Origin: Rhabdophis nuchalis
Taxonomy: Eukaryota; Chordata; Lepidosauria; Squamata; Natricidae
Length of the DNA: 64,000 nt
Assembly: GCA_039707465.1 (NCBI GenBank)
Contig: CM077647.1
Location: forward strand, 114,512,110-114,576,109
Direction of reading: 5' to 3'
This document shows, one piece after another, positions 23,968 to 34,167 of this stretch. The translations under genes were made by a program, and so were the position numbers. Position 1 is the first letter of the stretch, and each line of letters begins with the position of its first letter. Under the pieces are notes generated by a model that was given only the letters and a program-made list of their open reading frames with translations, searched no databases and was not told where the DNA came from.

Positions 23968-24700
23968 TTACTTCTGTCCATGTAGATATAGTCCCATTAA
24001 GGTGGGACTAAGGTGGTATGTCAGCCAGTTACAAATCCATCTGGTGATGATGCAAGCTATCTCACATTTTTCTACTATTCCAAGATATAAGTTGTGGTCT
24101 ACTTTGTTGAATGCCTTCCTGAAATCTAAGTATACTATGTCCACAGCACTTCACTCATCTACTAATTTAGTCATGTTGTCGAAGAATGAAATAAGATTTG
24201 TTTGGCAAGCTCTGTTTTTAACAAACCTCTGCTGGCTACTAGTTATAACTTTGTTTCTAGATGTTCACAGATCTGCTTTCCCCCCAGTATCTTACCAGGT
24301 ATTGATGTTAGTTAATTGGTCTGTAGTTTCCTGGGTTTTTTTTAAATGGGAACCACATCAGCTCTTTTCCAATCCTCTGGTAATTCCCTGGTGCTCTAGG
24401 CTTTTTTAAAAAAATATGGTACAATGGTTCTGAGATAACATCTGGCAGCCCCTTCAGAACTCTGGGAAGGTAATCCATCAGATCCTGATGATTTATATTC
24501 ATCAAGATCAGATAGGTGTTCTCTTCCCATTTTTTGCTCATTTTAATTTTTATTTCTAGTCTCTTTTACAGTTAACTTTTTGGTAGGTTGGGCTGTAGTT
24601 TCTTTTTTGCCTGAAGACAGATGCGAAGAATTGGCTCTGCTTTCTCTCTTCTGCCTGTCACTTTCTTGCCATCTTCTCTCTTTAATGGACCAACTGGTTC

Positions 24701-25355
24701 CTTGACTTTTTTTTTTCTTGTTTATTTGCAGGCAAATTTGCAGACATGCTGCAACATGTGCAGTCAACAAATGCACTTTTTTCATGAAGTACAGATGTTT
24801 CTGATCTTAAATTCAAACTAATCTATTGTGTAAGTTGATAAAACAGAAACAATAAGCTGCTAATAGCTTTGAGACTATTATTTTTAATATTTTCTTTTGC
24901 CTTCTCAGAGTAAAAAGGAGAAGTAAAACAATTTATATTCTAAATACAAGATGTGGCATTTTCACTGATTTTGCATACATGTTACACAACTGATTCTGCA
25001 TACATGTTGCACAATTTACAATAAACTACTATTTCCAGAGCCTCTGGAAATTCTAGCTTTTTAACAGTTGGCACTACTTCCCACATATGGATGAAAGGAA
25101 ATGTAAACTATTCTAATTGACTCTGTCATCTTGAATACAAATAATTTACAACCAGGGTTGTTTCCCATTCCAACTTATTTTACCTACATGGAGATCAGAT
25201 AAATAACTTTTTGCCACAAATTTGAAGACTTCAAAAATATTCTTTTGAAAAAGCATATAAAACGTTAGCAATACTGAAGTATTGGTTGGAAAATCAAGGT
25301 ATAAAGATAAAGGGTTTATGATAAAAATGGAATATGAAATAAGAAAAATCACCAA
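24701..25355. other. Intergenic DNA, no recognised feature
   Basis: AT-rich, with no gene or repeat family recognised. Confidence 0.4.
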
Positions 25356-25487
25356 CCCTGGAAGTCTTTAATAAGATGTTGGCTAGCCATTTGTCTGAAA
25401 TGGTATAAGGTTCCTGCCTACGCAGGGGGTTGGACTAGAAGACCTACAAGGTCCCTTCCAACTCTGCTATTGTATTGTATTGTATAA
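25356..25487 (+). mobile_element. CR1 3' end, short copy
   Basis: Starts in the last codons (ctggaagtctttaataagat) and carries the gggggttggactagaagacc 3' UTR and a TATTG tail. Strongly 5'-truncated. Confidence 0.85.
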
Positions 25488-25624
25488 TTAATGCCCTTTT
25501 GCCTCAATAGGGTTAGAGTTAAAAGAGATTCAAGGATCAAGAAGAAAATAGTAAAAACTATATTTTATGAGGAACAAAAACAAAATTGCCACTAAAAAAC
25601 ATCGGAATTTACTTTCCCTGATGC

Positions 25625-25738
25625 AACTTTCTAACCATTTCCAGCCCTTTGTCAGAAATAGTGTAGGGTCTCCTACTTGAGCAGAGTGTTGGACCTGAAG
25701 ACCCCCAAGGTCCCTTTCAACTATGTTATTCTGCTAGA
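25625..25738 (+). mobile_element. CR1 3' end, short diverged copy
   Basis: Only the last codons and UTR (gtgttggacctgaagacccc, caaggtccctttcaact). Older than the copy at 25356. Confidence 0.75.
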
Positions 25739-26174
25739 GTACAGAGAAAGCAAACCCCATGGATTAATTAATTACATAAATAAATCTATAGCAATCATTT
25801 CTATGCTACTGTTTCTAGACAGTTATCAATATAAAAATACCTGTAAAATCAACTAATACTAAATAATTATTTTTAAAAATAAAAGTCTGTTACTGTTTTC
25901 CATTCAAAATCAGTCCTTGAATGTCCTGAAGAAGATTTTGGTTTAAATCTATTTATTAAAGAATAAAAGGATAGGGGCAAGAACTCAGACCATGGACTAT
26001 TCTAAAATGAGGAGGGTGCCATGGAGATTTATGTATTTTTTAGTGTCCACACTCTCTTTAGGATGTCTATCCACAGCATTGTCCCCAAGGAAAGTAGTGT
26101 AAGACTGTGGATTCTATCTGGAGAAGGCAGCCCCAAAATAACTAGAATCCAGATTATATAGGACTTTGAAGTGG
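25739..26174. other. Intergenic DNA, no recognised feature
   Basis: No gene or repeat family seen. Confidence 0.4.
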
Positions 26175-26182
26175 CTCTAAAG

Positions 26183-26312
26183 CAGGGGTGGGCAAACTTT
26201 GCAACTTTAAGTCTGAAGGACTTCAGCTCCCAGATTTCTCCAGCCAGCTGGGAGCTGAAGTCTGGGAGCTGAAGTCCTTCAGACTTAAAGTTGCAAAGTT
26301 TGCCCACCCCTG
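26183..26312. mobile_element. Hairpin hAT-type MITE, copy 3, with perfect 8-bp target duplication
   Basis: Begins CAGGGGTGGGCAAACTTTGC and ends with its complement. The arms contain cttcagctcccag. Flanked on both sides by ctctaaag (26175-26182 and 26313-26320), an exact 8-bp duplication that identifies the hairpin family as hAT-like. Confidence 0.92.
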
Positions 26313-26320
26313 CTCTAAAG

Positions 26321-26838
26321 CCTAATGGCAACCAGGAGAGTTCTCATAAAATGGACGTTATTCTGCTGAACTAAGTGTAGCTTCTCAAGAAAACACATAG
26401 CTGCATTCTGTGCAGCAGCTTTCAGCCTGGCACATAGAAAACATGTGAATATCGCAATCTTAGAAATGACAAAGATATGAACCATTGCCTTGAGCCTTTT
26501 AACCAAGGGACTGATTCACTTGGCACACTCACTAAGACCAGCCACAGTCTCTCAAAGCCAGGGTATCTAACACATTGCTATAGCAAGGCTATGAGTCCAG
26601 AATTCCCAAACTGCACCCCAGCTTTTCCTGGGGACGTGCAACCAAAGCCAAAACAGTAAATAGAACTTCCATGGAACCAGAGGGCTTCTGTTCTAACTGT
26701 GCTCTTTTCTTCCTAGGAGTTAATTGTAGTCTGTTTCATTACACCCAGACCTTTCTGAACCTAGATCAAGATTTCTACCACATATTCTGTTTGACCTAAT
26801 AGCAAGAGATAAAGCTACAGTGTATTAAGGGTACTGGG
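26321..26838. other. Intergenic DNA, no recognised feature
   Basis: No gene or repeat family seen. Confidence 0.4.
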
Positions 26839-26990
26839 CAGTGGTGGGATTCAAATTTTTTAACAACCGGTTATCTGCCCTAATGACTGGGTGGATTGGC
26901 ATGGCCGGGTGGGTGTGGCTGCATGGTCATGTGACTGGGTGGGTGTGGCCAACTCAACATCACTCACATTAAGGGGTGCCTCATCTAGCC
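26839..26990. mobile_element. One-ended hAT-type MITE fragment (CAGTGGTGGG end)
   Basis: Starts cagtggtgggattcaaattt with a following aacaaccggtt word, then GGGTGGGTGTGGC-like internal repeats. The second terminus is not found, so it is probably truncated. Confidence 0.6.
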
Positions 26991-27089
26991 CCTCCCCTAT
27001 CAGCCACTCCTTGTCACCCCTGGCCTCAATGTATCTATAGTTCTGTAAAAATGTTGTTCAGCTTTTTTAGACTTTATTATCTGCATCTC

Positions 27090-27585
27090 CATACTATAGA
27101 TGTACTTTCATGGACCACTGAAAAGAGAAAATGGCTCACATGTTTTGCCCAAGAGTGCGGTAGGCAGGTCACAAAACAGGCTTTTGAGGGGCTGCCACAA
27201 AGAATGGGAAAATGTATTTTCCAAAGCAGCAGAAGGCAAAACAAGAAGCAACGGATGGAAACTGAACAAAGAGAGAAGCAACCTGAAACTATAAGGAGAA
27301 ACTTCCTGTCAGTGAGAACAATTAACCAGCAGAACTGCTTGTCTCCAGAAGTACTGGGTGCTCCAACATTGGAAGTTTTTCAGAAAAGACTGGATAGCCA
27401 TTTCTCCTAAATGGTATAGGGTCCCCCCACACACACACACACAAGGTCCCTTCTCAGTGTTATTCTGATACCTTTCCCAGGCCTGCCACTCAGATTGTGG
27501 CATCCTCAATTTTTCTGCCTGTGCAGAGGGGGATTGGACTAGAAGACCTCCAAAGTCCCTTTCAACTCTGTTAGTCTGTTATTCT
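27090..27585 (+). mobile_element. CR1 3' end with an internal CA-rich interruption
   Basis: Coding remnants are EWENVFSKAAEG-like, NGWKLNKERSNLKL and VRTINQQNCLSPEV, followed by the CR1 3' UTR. About 80 bp containing (CA)n at 27429-27443 interrupts the UTR before ggattggactagaagacctc resumes near 27531. Confidence 0.78.
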
Positions 27586-27599
27586 TTGCACAACTTCAC

Positions 27600-28105
27600 A
27601 TAGTGTGCCAGTCGCAACCTCCCCTGAATCAGGAATCCTGGGGCTCAGTCATTCAAGCCCTGGTCATATCATGTCTGAACTACGGCAATGTGCTCTACAT
27701 GGGGGCTACCTTTGAATAAATATTCAGATGCTTCAACTAGTGCAGGGTGCAGAAGCATAGGCAGTTCTTGGGGCCCCTGGGGTGGACCATGTTGCACTAC
27801 TGCTCTGCAAGCTGCACTAGCTGCTGGTTTGCTGCGAGGTGCAATTCAAGGTGTTGCTATTACCCTTAAAGTCCTGCAGGGCATGGCTGCTTGAGGAACT
27901 GTTTCATCCCCTGGGACTGGACTGTCCCATCCATGCCAGCAGAGGAAGCAAACTGTGGGGCCCAGATCCTGCTCCTTCCCCCTCCCCATCTTTTAACTAT
28001 AATTTATTTTTGATTGTAATTTTGGGATTTGTTTAAGAAATATTTATTTTATTATGTAAATGCTTTTAATGCTGTGAGCTTCCCAGAGTTGCTTTGAAAG
28101 GGGGT
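27600..28105 (+). mobile_element. Diverged L2-like LINE 3' region
   Basis: Broken forward frames recall the L2 C-terminal end (an ALVISCLNYGNVLYMG segment, then an IQGVAITLKVLQGMA-like segment). It ends in an AT-rich region with ctgtgagcttcccagagt. More diverged than the other L2 copies, and a different subfamily. Confidence 0.6.
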
Positions 28106-28120
28106 GGGTAAGGTAGGTAG

Positions 28121-28349
28121 CAGTGGTGGGTTGCTACCAGTTCGCACCAGTTTGGGCAAATCAGTAGTGGAAATTGGAACTCTGTTGCTGAACTGCTAGG
28201 GATGGCAGGCTGGCCATGCCCCAGAATCGGTTACCGGTTCCCCGGTCGCTGCTGCCGTTGCTGCCTTGCATGCGCAGAACAATTTACAGTCAACTGCACA
28301 TGTGCACACAAAGCAAACCGGCATCAATGCTGACAACAACCCACCCCTG
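28121..28349. mobile_element. hAT-type MITE (CAGTGGTGGG ends)
   Basis: Left end cagtggtgggttgctaccag, right end acaacccacccctg. The interior includes the gcatgcgcagaacaatttac word shared with the copy at 22193. A (GGGT)n run follows at 28351-28384. Confidence 0.8.
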
Positions 28350-28384
28350 CTGGGTGGGTTGGGTGGGTGGGTGGGTGGGTGGAT

Positions 28385-29412
28385 GGACGGACAGACAGTC
28401 TCCTCCACCCTAAAATCACAAACTAGATGCTTCTGAGATGAATTCCAAACCAGGCTGTAGCTGCCTCTGAGTTGTGACTGTGACAATTTAAAACACAGAC
28501 CATGAGTAGTCATAAATTCCCAAGCCGGTAACCTGTGATCATGCAACCAAAGTATGTAGGTTGAAATTCCTTAGCACAAAGGGCCTGGGGTAAATTGTCT
28601 GCTGGAGGTAAATTACCCGCATAGTAATGAAGCTGAGTGTCTCGAAAAGGAGCTATTTAGGCAGCAAAGGAGGCAACAGTCTAGCAAAGCTCCCCGATTC
28701 TAATGGAACTGTGAGAATGACCTTGGGGAACCAGAGGAAGGGAACAACCCTAGGAAACAATCAGACACAAGAGGCAGAGATCCCAGTGGCTTAGTTGTCA
28801 CAGAAAGAAACTTAGAAAGGATCCGCCTTAATGGATCAAGCAGTTAAAAGTGGTGTAGGAAGTTAGCACCTAATCAACAGAGAAGACTCTCAAACAGACT
28901 GCCAAGGCCTTGTCTTGTCTGGTCCTTTTCCTCTCTCACCTTTTTGGAGATTGTTCAGTCACACCCTTCTTCAACTCTTGCAGTTCCTACTCATGTGTCT
29001 CCTCATCCCACCAGTTACAGATGCACCACTCTACCTCTCATATGGAAGGATGATTCACACACACACACACACACACACACGGAAAAAATTGGCACAGCCT
29101 ACAAATGGAAGCAAATGTGCTGTACCTTTATATCCTGTGTCCACAACTCAGGCTAAACACACCTAATTTCACTGAGATGCTGCTTGACCCAACTTGTGAG
29201 CCAGGGCAAGCTCCAGCATGTTTGGCATCTGCTAAACCTTAATGGTGGAAACTGCTAGATTCAGAGGTTTGAATCATGCCAGGCTTCTAGTATGAATAGG
29301 GCAATGTTATTTTTCAATTTGTTGTGCTCTGACAACCTTTCATGTTTTTATTTAAAGATTCAAAAAAAATTTGAGAATTGTTTAATACACATAAGGAAGG
29401 AGAGAGACTAAA
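28385..29412. other. Intergenic DNA with (CA)n
   Basis: No gene or named repeat seen, apart from a (CA)12 microsatellite at 29056-29080. Confidence 0.45.
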
Positions 29413-29624
29413 CCAGCGCTCACCAACTGGTGGTCCCTGGGCCATTGGTTGTCCGTGGGAAATTTTTGATGATCCACAGAAAAAATATTTGAATTTTTTA
29501 TATTGCACTAAATCAGGGGTCCTCAAACTACGGCCCCTGAACGTTTGTATTGCTGCAGAGTCTCCCCCATTGGGGTCTTTTTGTGGGGGTCAGATGGGGC
29601 AGAAATTCCAACTTAGGGTCTGTT

Positions 29625-29900
29625 GGCCTCCTGGTGCAGGGCTTTGGGCAAAGGCTGGAGGGAAGTGCCGCTGGTGGCGAAGAGCCAGAGGACATTGTTC
29701 CAGTGGGACAGCATCATGGCCTGGAACTGGCTGACCAACTCAGCCCTCTGAGCCTCCAGGCGCCAGTACCTGGCCTTGTACTCCTGCAGGTCTTTCCTCT
29801 GCTTGGAAAGCCTATGCTTGTAGTCCTCAGTGAGGTGCTTCTACTGAGCCTCCTTCTTGATCAGATCCAATTTGAACTGAGCTGTTTTGCCAACTCTTTC
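29625..29900 (-). pseudogene. Captured coiled-coil-like gene fragment inside a hAT element
   Basis: The minus strand encodes a charged, helix-like peptide with segments KHRLSKQRKDLQEYKARY and RLEAQRAELVSQFQAMM, then SHWNNVLWLF. It has one in-frame TAG near 29848 and a stop at its end. Its composition (Lys/Glu/Gln/Leu-rich) and GC content differ from the flanks. It looks like a piece of a host coiled-coil protein carried by the transposon. I do not recognise the parent gene. Confidence 0.5.
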
Positions 29901-30005
29901 TCATGGTGGCTACCTAGCTCCAACAACTGCTTCCTGTTGGGGCACTAAGGAGTCCAAGTGGGGAGGGGAGGAGAGGCTGGGAGGGGAGGGGCGAGTAGAG
30001 GCTAA

Positions 30006-30350
30006 CGAGGTGCCCCCCAATGTGAGTGACTCCCTTAAAATTCTATCCAATTATTGTAGCAACAACCATTTGCATATTAGCCATTCTAAAGTCCAAGATT
30101 ATGATCTTTTCAAGAAGCAGGAAACTCTATCAGTGGAAGCTTGACAGCATACCAGTGGAACAGGTCCACAGATTTCAATATCTAGGCATTTCCCCCCCCC
30201 AATCCAATGCCAAATGGCTTGCACAGGTTGAGTCCCTTTGCAACAAGGCCAAGATCTCCTTGCAGGCTCTCCTGTATTTTTTCTACTCAGAGGGAGCCCA
30301 TCATATTCCCTCAGTATTAAAAGTATATAGAGCAAAGGTGATAGCTGCCA
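30006..30350 (+). mobile_element. Non-LTR retrotransposon ORF fragment inside the hAT element
   Basis: Forward frame near 30026-30358 with KSKIMIFSRSRKLYQWKL, then VHRFQYLGI and LKVYRAKVIAAI. This is the pattern of the region after the RT catalytic loop in LINE ORF2. The family is not determined. Confidence 0.55.
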
Positions 30351-30429
30351 TTACATAGTCCCTGAGGGACCAATTTAGTGGTCTCTGAGGTCCAAAGATT
30401 GGTGACCCTGGACTAAGCAACACCTGGAA

Positions 30430-30745
30430 GGTGGTTTGACCTTGACTCCATTCCAGAAGGTGTTTAGGATATTTGGAAATACTTTTTGAAGATTTCAGAA
30501 TTTGAACAATTGGGAAGGTGAATAACTGGAAAACTATAAAGATTGTAAATTACTAATGAGCTCTAAGGACTATAAATTCAAGGGACTTAGAGGTACAACT
30601 GATTAAATTTTATTAATAATTGGCTTTGTTTTTAGATATTGGGACATTGGAACATCAGAGATATATTGAGTATTTTTAATATATCAAATAATTATAAAAT
30701 GACTCAACGGGGGATAATAGAGGGGTATGAAAAATGTTATTGATG
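30430..30745. repeat. Probable L1 5'-region monomer, first copy
   Basis: It resembles 31450-31650 plus 31932-31960: both carry ggacta..., aataattggc and attattgatg words in the same order. A repeated 5' UTR monomer of an L1 is the likeliest reading, but it is unproven. Confidence 0.4.
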
Positions 30746-30753
30746 CTTTAAAG

Positions 30754-30853
30754 CAGTGTTTCTCAACCTTGGCCCCTTGAAGATGTCCGGACTTCAACTC
30801 CCAGAATTCCCCAGCCAGAATTCGCTTCAAGGGGCCAAGGTTGAGAAACACTG
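30754..30853. mobile_element. Hairpin hAT-type MITE, copy 4
   Basis: Begins CAGTGTTTCTCAACCTTGGC and ends with its complement. The interior contains ggacttcaactcccagaatt. The flanks ctttaaag and ctttaaat make a 7-of-8 duplication. About 100 bp. Confidence 0.88.
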
Positions 30854-30859
30854 CTTTAA

Positions 30860-31660
30860 ATTATACATGAAACAATAAAGAACAATAAGGAGAAAAGGAA
30901 CTGTTGAAAAATAAAGAAATGAGTGTAGAAGATGTTCAACAAACAGGGGGGAAGAAAAAGATGAACACAATATTCAGAAAATAGATGAGAAACCAGAAGA
31001 AGTGGTGGAGGAGACAAAGCAAAATAAGATACAAGAAGTTGAAGAGAATGAAGAGAAAGGAATAATAAACATGAATCATAAGTTTATAATAGAACAGAGG
31101 GGAAAAAAGAAAAATATCCTCCAAAAAAAGAAAGGGCTATCAGGGAGTGCTCAAAGGACACATGCAAAAGAAGACAAGGGCAATATTTAATGGGTATAAA
31201 AATGTTAGAAAGTGATATAAGATTCCAAGAAAAAGAAAGAAAAGAATGACCAAAAAGTCAATAAATGATGGAACTTCAAAGAGGGTAAGAGATGATGGAT
31301 AGAGATGAAAGATAAAAAATAGAAACCACAAAGTGGAAAATAGTAGCATACATATCAATATATAACAGAATTTATTATAATCATTAAAACTAAAGTTAGA
31401 AGTTGGAAGTCTAGGATTAGGCAACCTAATTGTATTATTCTTATTAACAGTGTGTAAAAACTATATTGGAAACTATAATTATTAGGGACTAGAAATTTTG
31501 TGGACTTTGAAATATAATCTAGGGACTGATTATATTTGGTTAATAATTGGCCTTATTAGTGTTTCTAGATATTAGAATTATGATGGAATTGAGTATGATG
31601 GAATTGAGTAATTTTTAAAATATTAAAATATTAAAGATTCAGCAGGGGACAACAGACATG
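30860..31660 (+). mobile_element. Possible L1 5' region (5' UTR / ORF1 start)
   Basis: A-rich forward sequence with a short lysine/glutamate-rich frame (31002-31190) and a second 5'-monomer-like segment from 31450. Consistent with the leader and ORF1 start of an L1. No diagnostic motif seen. Confidence 0.35.
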
Positions 31661-31668
31661 ACACCTCC

Positions 31669-31930
31669 GCTCCTTCCGTCTTAAATTAAAAACTCATTTC
31701 TTCTGTCTGGCCGGCCTAGGATAGTCTCTCTGTCTTTGGGGTTTTATTGGGATTTTATAATATAGCTTAGTTTTAATGGGGAATTTTAGCGCAGGTTTAG
31801 ATTTAATTTATTTTTAATGAAATGTTTGTATGTATTTATTGTTTTATTGTGCCTGTGCACCGCCCCGAGTCCCCGAGGGGAGAGGGTGCGGTTTAGAAAT
31901 ATTAAATTATTATTATTATTATTATTATGA
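31669..31930 (+). mobile_element. L2-clade LINE 3' end, copy f
   Basis: Forward: last coding words (acctccgctccttccgtc), then ctggccggcctagg, the 3' stem-loop caccgccccgagtccccgag and an (ATT)n tail to 31930. It interrupts the L1-like monomer, which resumes at 31932. Confidence 0.88.
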
Positions 31931-31934
31931 ATAA

Positions 31935-32689
31935 AGAAATATTATTGATGTTTAAATGAAAAATGTGATAAAGAATTTTTGGAAGAAGTGTCCTTCTGGT
32001 TTCAATTCCAAGTGGGGAAAAAGACACTGTAGACCTGAAGGTTACTTGGAAAAATGGTTTAATGGTGGACATGATCACATGGCTTGAGCTCCTGAACAGA
32101 AAAGGGGGACCACCTGCTTCCAGATGTTGGGTGAAGAAAAAAAATAGAAGAAGATACTGAAAGTTCCTGGTTTTATGCCCTCTCTGGCCTTTGATCTTGA
32201 GCTTGTATTCTGATTGTCAGAGTCCCATGGGTCCAAGCAGGGGCAACTCTGTATGCTGTGAGTCCAGGTTTGGTTGAGCATTGCTTCTTCCCAGGGGCCC
32301 TGTGGTGAGATGGGTAAAGGGCTAATATTATAATGCCTTAATTCCATCACTCTGGAGCTGAAGGGAGAGGTCTTTGTTATGTAGAATAGATGGCTCAGGC
32401 ATTTTAATGATCCATTGACAAAGGTGCGGGCTATTAAGTATAGTATAGTATATAAATAGCCCGCTATATATAGTCTATATAGGTAGGAAATATACCTGAG
32501 TATATTTCCTGTCTAAAAACATGTTTCTCCATTTCTTATCCAGGGAAATATAATATTCTGCCTTTTCAATATTTCCCAGGATATTTCATTTTTTTTAGGA
32601 GAGGGGTGGGTTTTAACTTCCTACAGAATCATAAAGATAGAATGGTATTGCTTAAATTGGAAGATTAGGATTATTGAATATTGAATATT
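31935..32689. other. Intergenic DNA, possibly repeat-derived
   Basis: No gene seen. Around 32440-32510 there are overlapping tatagt/tataaatagc words and a small inverted pattern (ggaaatatacctgagtatat). An LTR-like origin is possible but unsupported. Confidence 0.35.
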
Positions 32690-33605
32690 TATTTGTATAA
32701 CCGCGTCCTCTCCCCTAGGGGACTCGGAGCGGTGTACAGGGAGGAATAAAACAGCATAAAATATATACATAATAAATACAATAAAAACAAATTAAATTTA
32801 ACTATCCCTGCACTAAAATTCCCATTTAAAATTAACAAACCCTAATCCCTGGGCAGAGACTAACCTAGGCCGGCCAAGCAGAAAAAGTGAGTTTTTAATT
32901 TCTGACGGAAGGAGCGGAGGTCCATAGTTGTTCTAATGTCGGGGGGCAGGTCGTTCCAGAGGGCTGGGCCCGCCACAGAGAAGGCCCTTCCCCTGGGCGT
33001 CGCCCGCTGACGAAGTCTAGTGGAGCAGTCCCTCTCTGTGGGAGCGAATCGGCCGGGAGGATGTATGGGGCAGAATCCGATCCCGCAGATAGCTAGGTCC
33101 CGAGCCATGGAGCGCTTTAAAGATGAGAACTAACACCTTGAAGCGCACCCGAAAGACGACAGGTAGCCAGTGCAGCTCGCGCAAGAGCGGTGTTACATGG
33201 GTATACCTTGCGGTACCCATTATTGCTCGCGCGGCTGCATTCTGGACCAGCTGAAGTCTTCGGGTGCACCTCAAGGGGAGCCCCATGTAGAGAGAGTTAC
33301 AATAGTCCAGTCGGGATGTCACGAGAGCATGGGTGACTGTGCGAAGGGCGTCCCGATCCAATAGGGGGCGCAACTGGCGAACCAGGCGAACCTGGTAAAA
33401 CGCCCTCCTGGCCACGGCTGTCACTTGATCTTCCATGGACAGCTGGGCATCCAGGAGGACACCCAAGTTGCGCGCCCCATCCACTGGGGCAAGATGTTCG
33501 CCCCCAATGGCCAGCGATGGAGTCAACTGGTTGAATCGGGCAGCCGGAAACCACAGCCACTCGGTCTTGGTCGGGTTGAGCCCGAGTCCGTTTCTTCCCA
33601 TCCAT
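32690..33605 (-). mobile_element. L2-clade LINE, copy g (C-terminal half and 3' end)
   Basis: The minus strand encodes GRNGLGLNPTKTEWLWFPA, then SRLDYCNSLYMGLPLRCT and LRELHWLPVVFRVRFKVL. The frame is shifted near 33020-33110. The 3' stem-loop is at about 32700-32735. 5'-truncated at 33605, just downstream of the RT catalytic loop. Not functional. Confidence 0.9.
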
Positions 33606-34167
33606 TCTTCCCATTATGTATATTTAATGGTATTATTACTGCTAGCATTTTGTAAAAAGGATATTTATTCAGTCAATGTACTGTCCACAAAATATGAATG
33701 GTGTTAAAGGAAAACTACTGTGAGAAGTGTACCCTGGAGGCCGGGGGGGGGAGGGGGAAACGGACATTGCCAGGGATCTCATAGCACCAGAAACTAAGAG
33801 ACTCAAGCCTAGGAATGAACCTGGAAAATTTCTTCCAATGCTACGAATAAAACATACCAAAAAAAGGAAGAGAAAGCAGGGTTGGGAGTTTTTTGTTTGG
33901 TTTTGTTGTTGTTGTTGTTGTTGCTCTCCTCTCCCTTAAAAGCAGCCATGTGGAGTGGTGTATTTGGTTTTGAGATTGGTGCTGCAAGAGAATGGTAATT
34001 TTTATTCTTCCATGAGACTTTCTGGGGTGAAGTCATACTTTCTTAAAAACTATCTTGTCTGCTGTAAGCTTCTGGAGCAGCTCCTTAATTGGGAAAATAA
34101 TGGAATTAATCACCCTCTGGCAACTCCACAGTTTGAGTAAATCCCTTACAGCTGCTGAAGATCTTCA
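33606..34167. other. Intergenic DNA with (TTG)n
   Basis: No gene recognised. Contains a poly-G run near 33744 and a short (GTT)n at 33904-33922. Confidence 0.45.

Larger units (their letters stand above)
21185..24700 (-). mobile_element. CR1 LINE, long minus-strand copy interrupted by four insertions
   Basis: CR1 sequence is visible at 21185-21245, 21611-22192, 22407-22668, 23677-23709 and 23968-24700. The minus frame at 22008-21715 and its continuation show CR1 ORF2 features: IQRRATKIIKGL, YEEWLQELDMTSLEKRR, WKLIKGKSNLELRRNF. The farther parts correspond to more upstream ORF2. Stops and frameshifts are frequent. The interruptions are separate transposons listed individually. Confidence 0.85.
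29414..30410. mobile_element. Composite hAT element with nested material
   Basis: Termini CAGCGCTCACCAACTGGTGG and ...AAGATTGGTGACCCTG are near-complementary. The flanks gactaaac (29406-29413) and gactaagc (30411-30418) form a 7-of-8 duplication. At 29515 a second hAT-type end (caggggtcctcaaactacgg) begins without a matching partner, followed by a coiled-coil-like gene fragment and then a LINE fragment. At about 1 kb it is far longer than the other MITEs here. Confidence 0.75.

Noticed and set aside
28340..28390. CRISPR-like repeat or designed array
   Set aside because: Only a GGGT microsatellite next to a MITE; no spacers or cas genes anywhere in this vertebrate window.
32400..32600. LTR with TATA box (tataaatagc)
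   Set aside because: No second copy, no TG...CA ends with a target duplication; only suggestive words.
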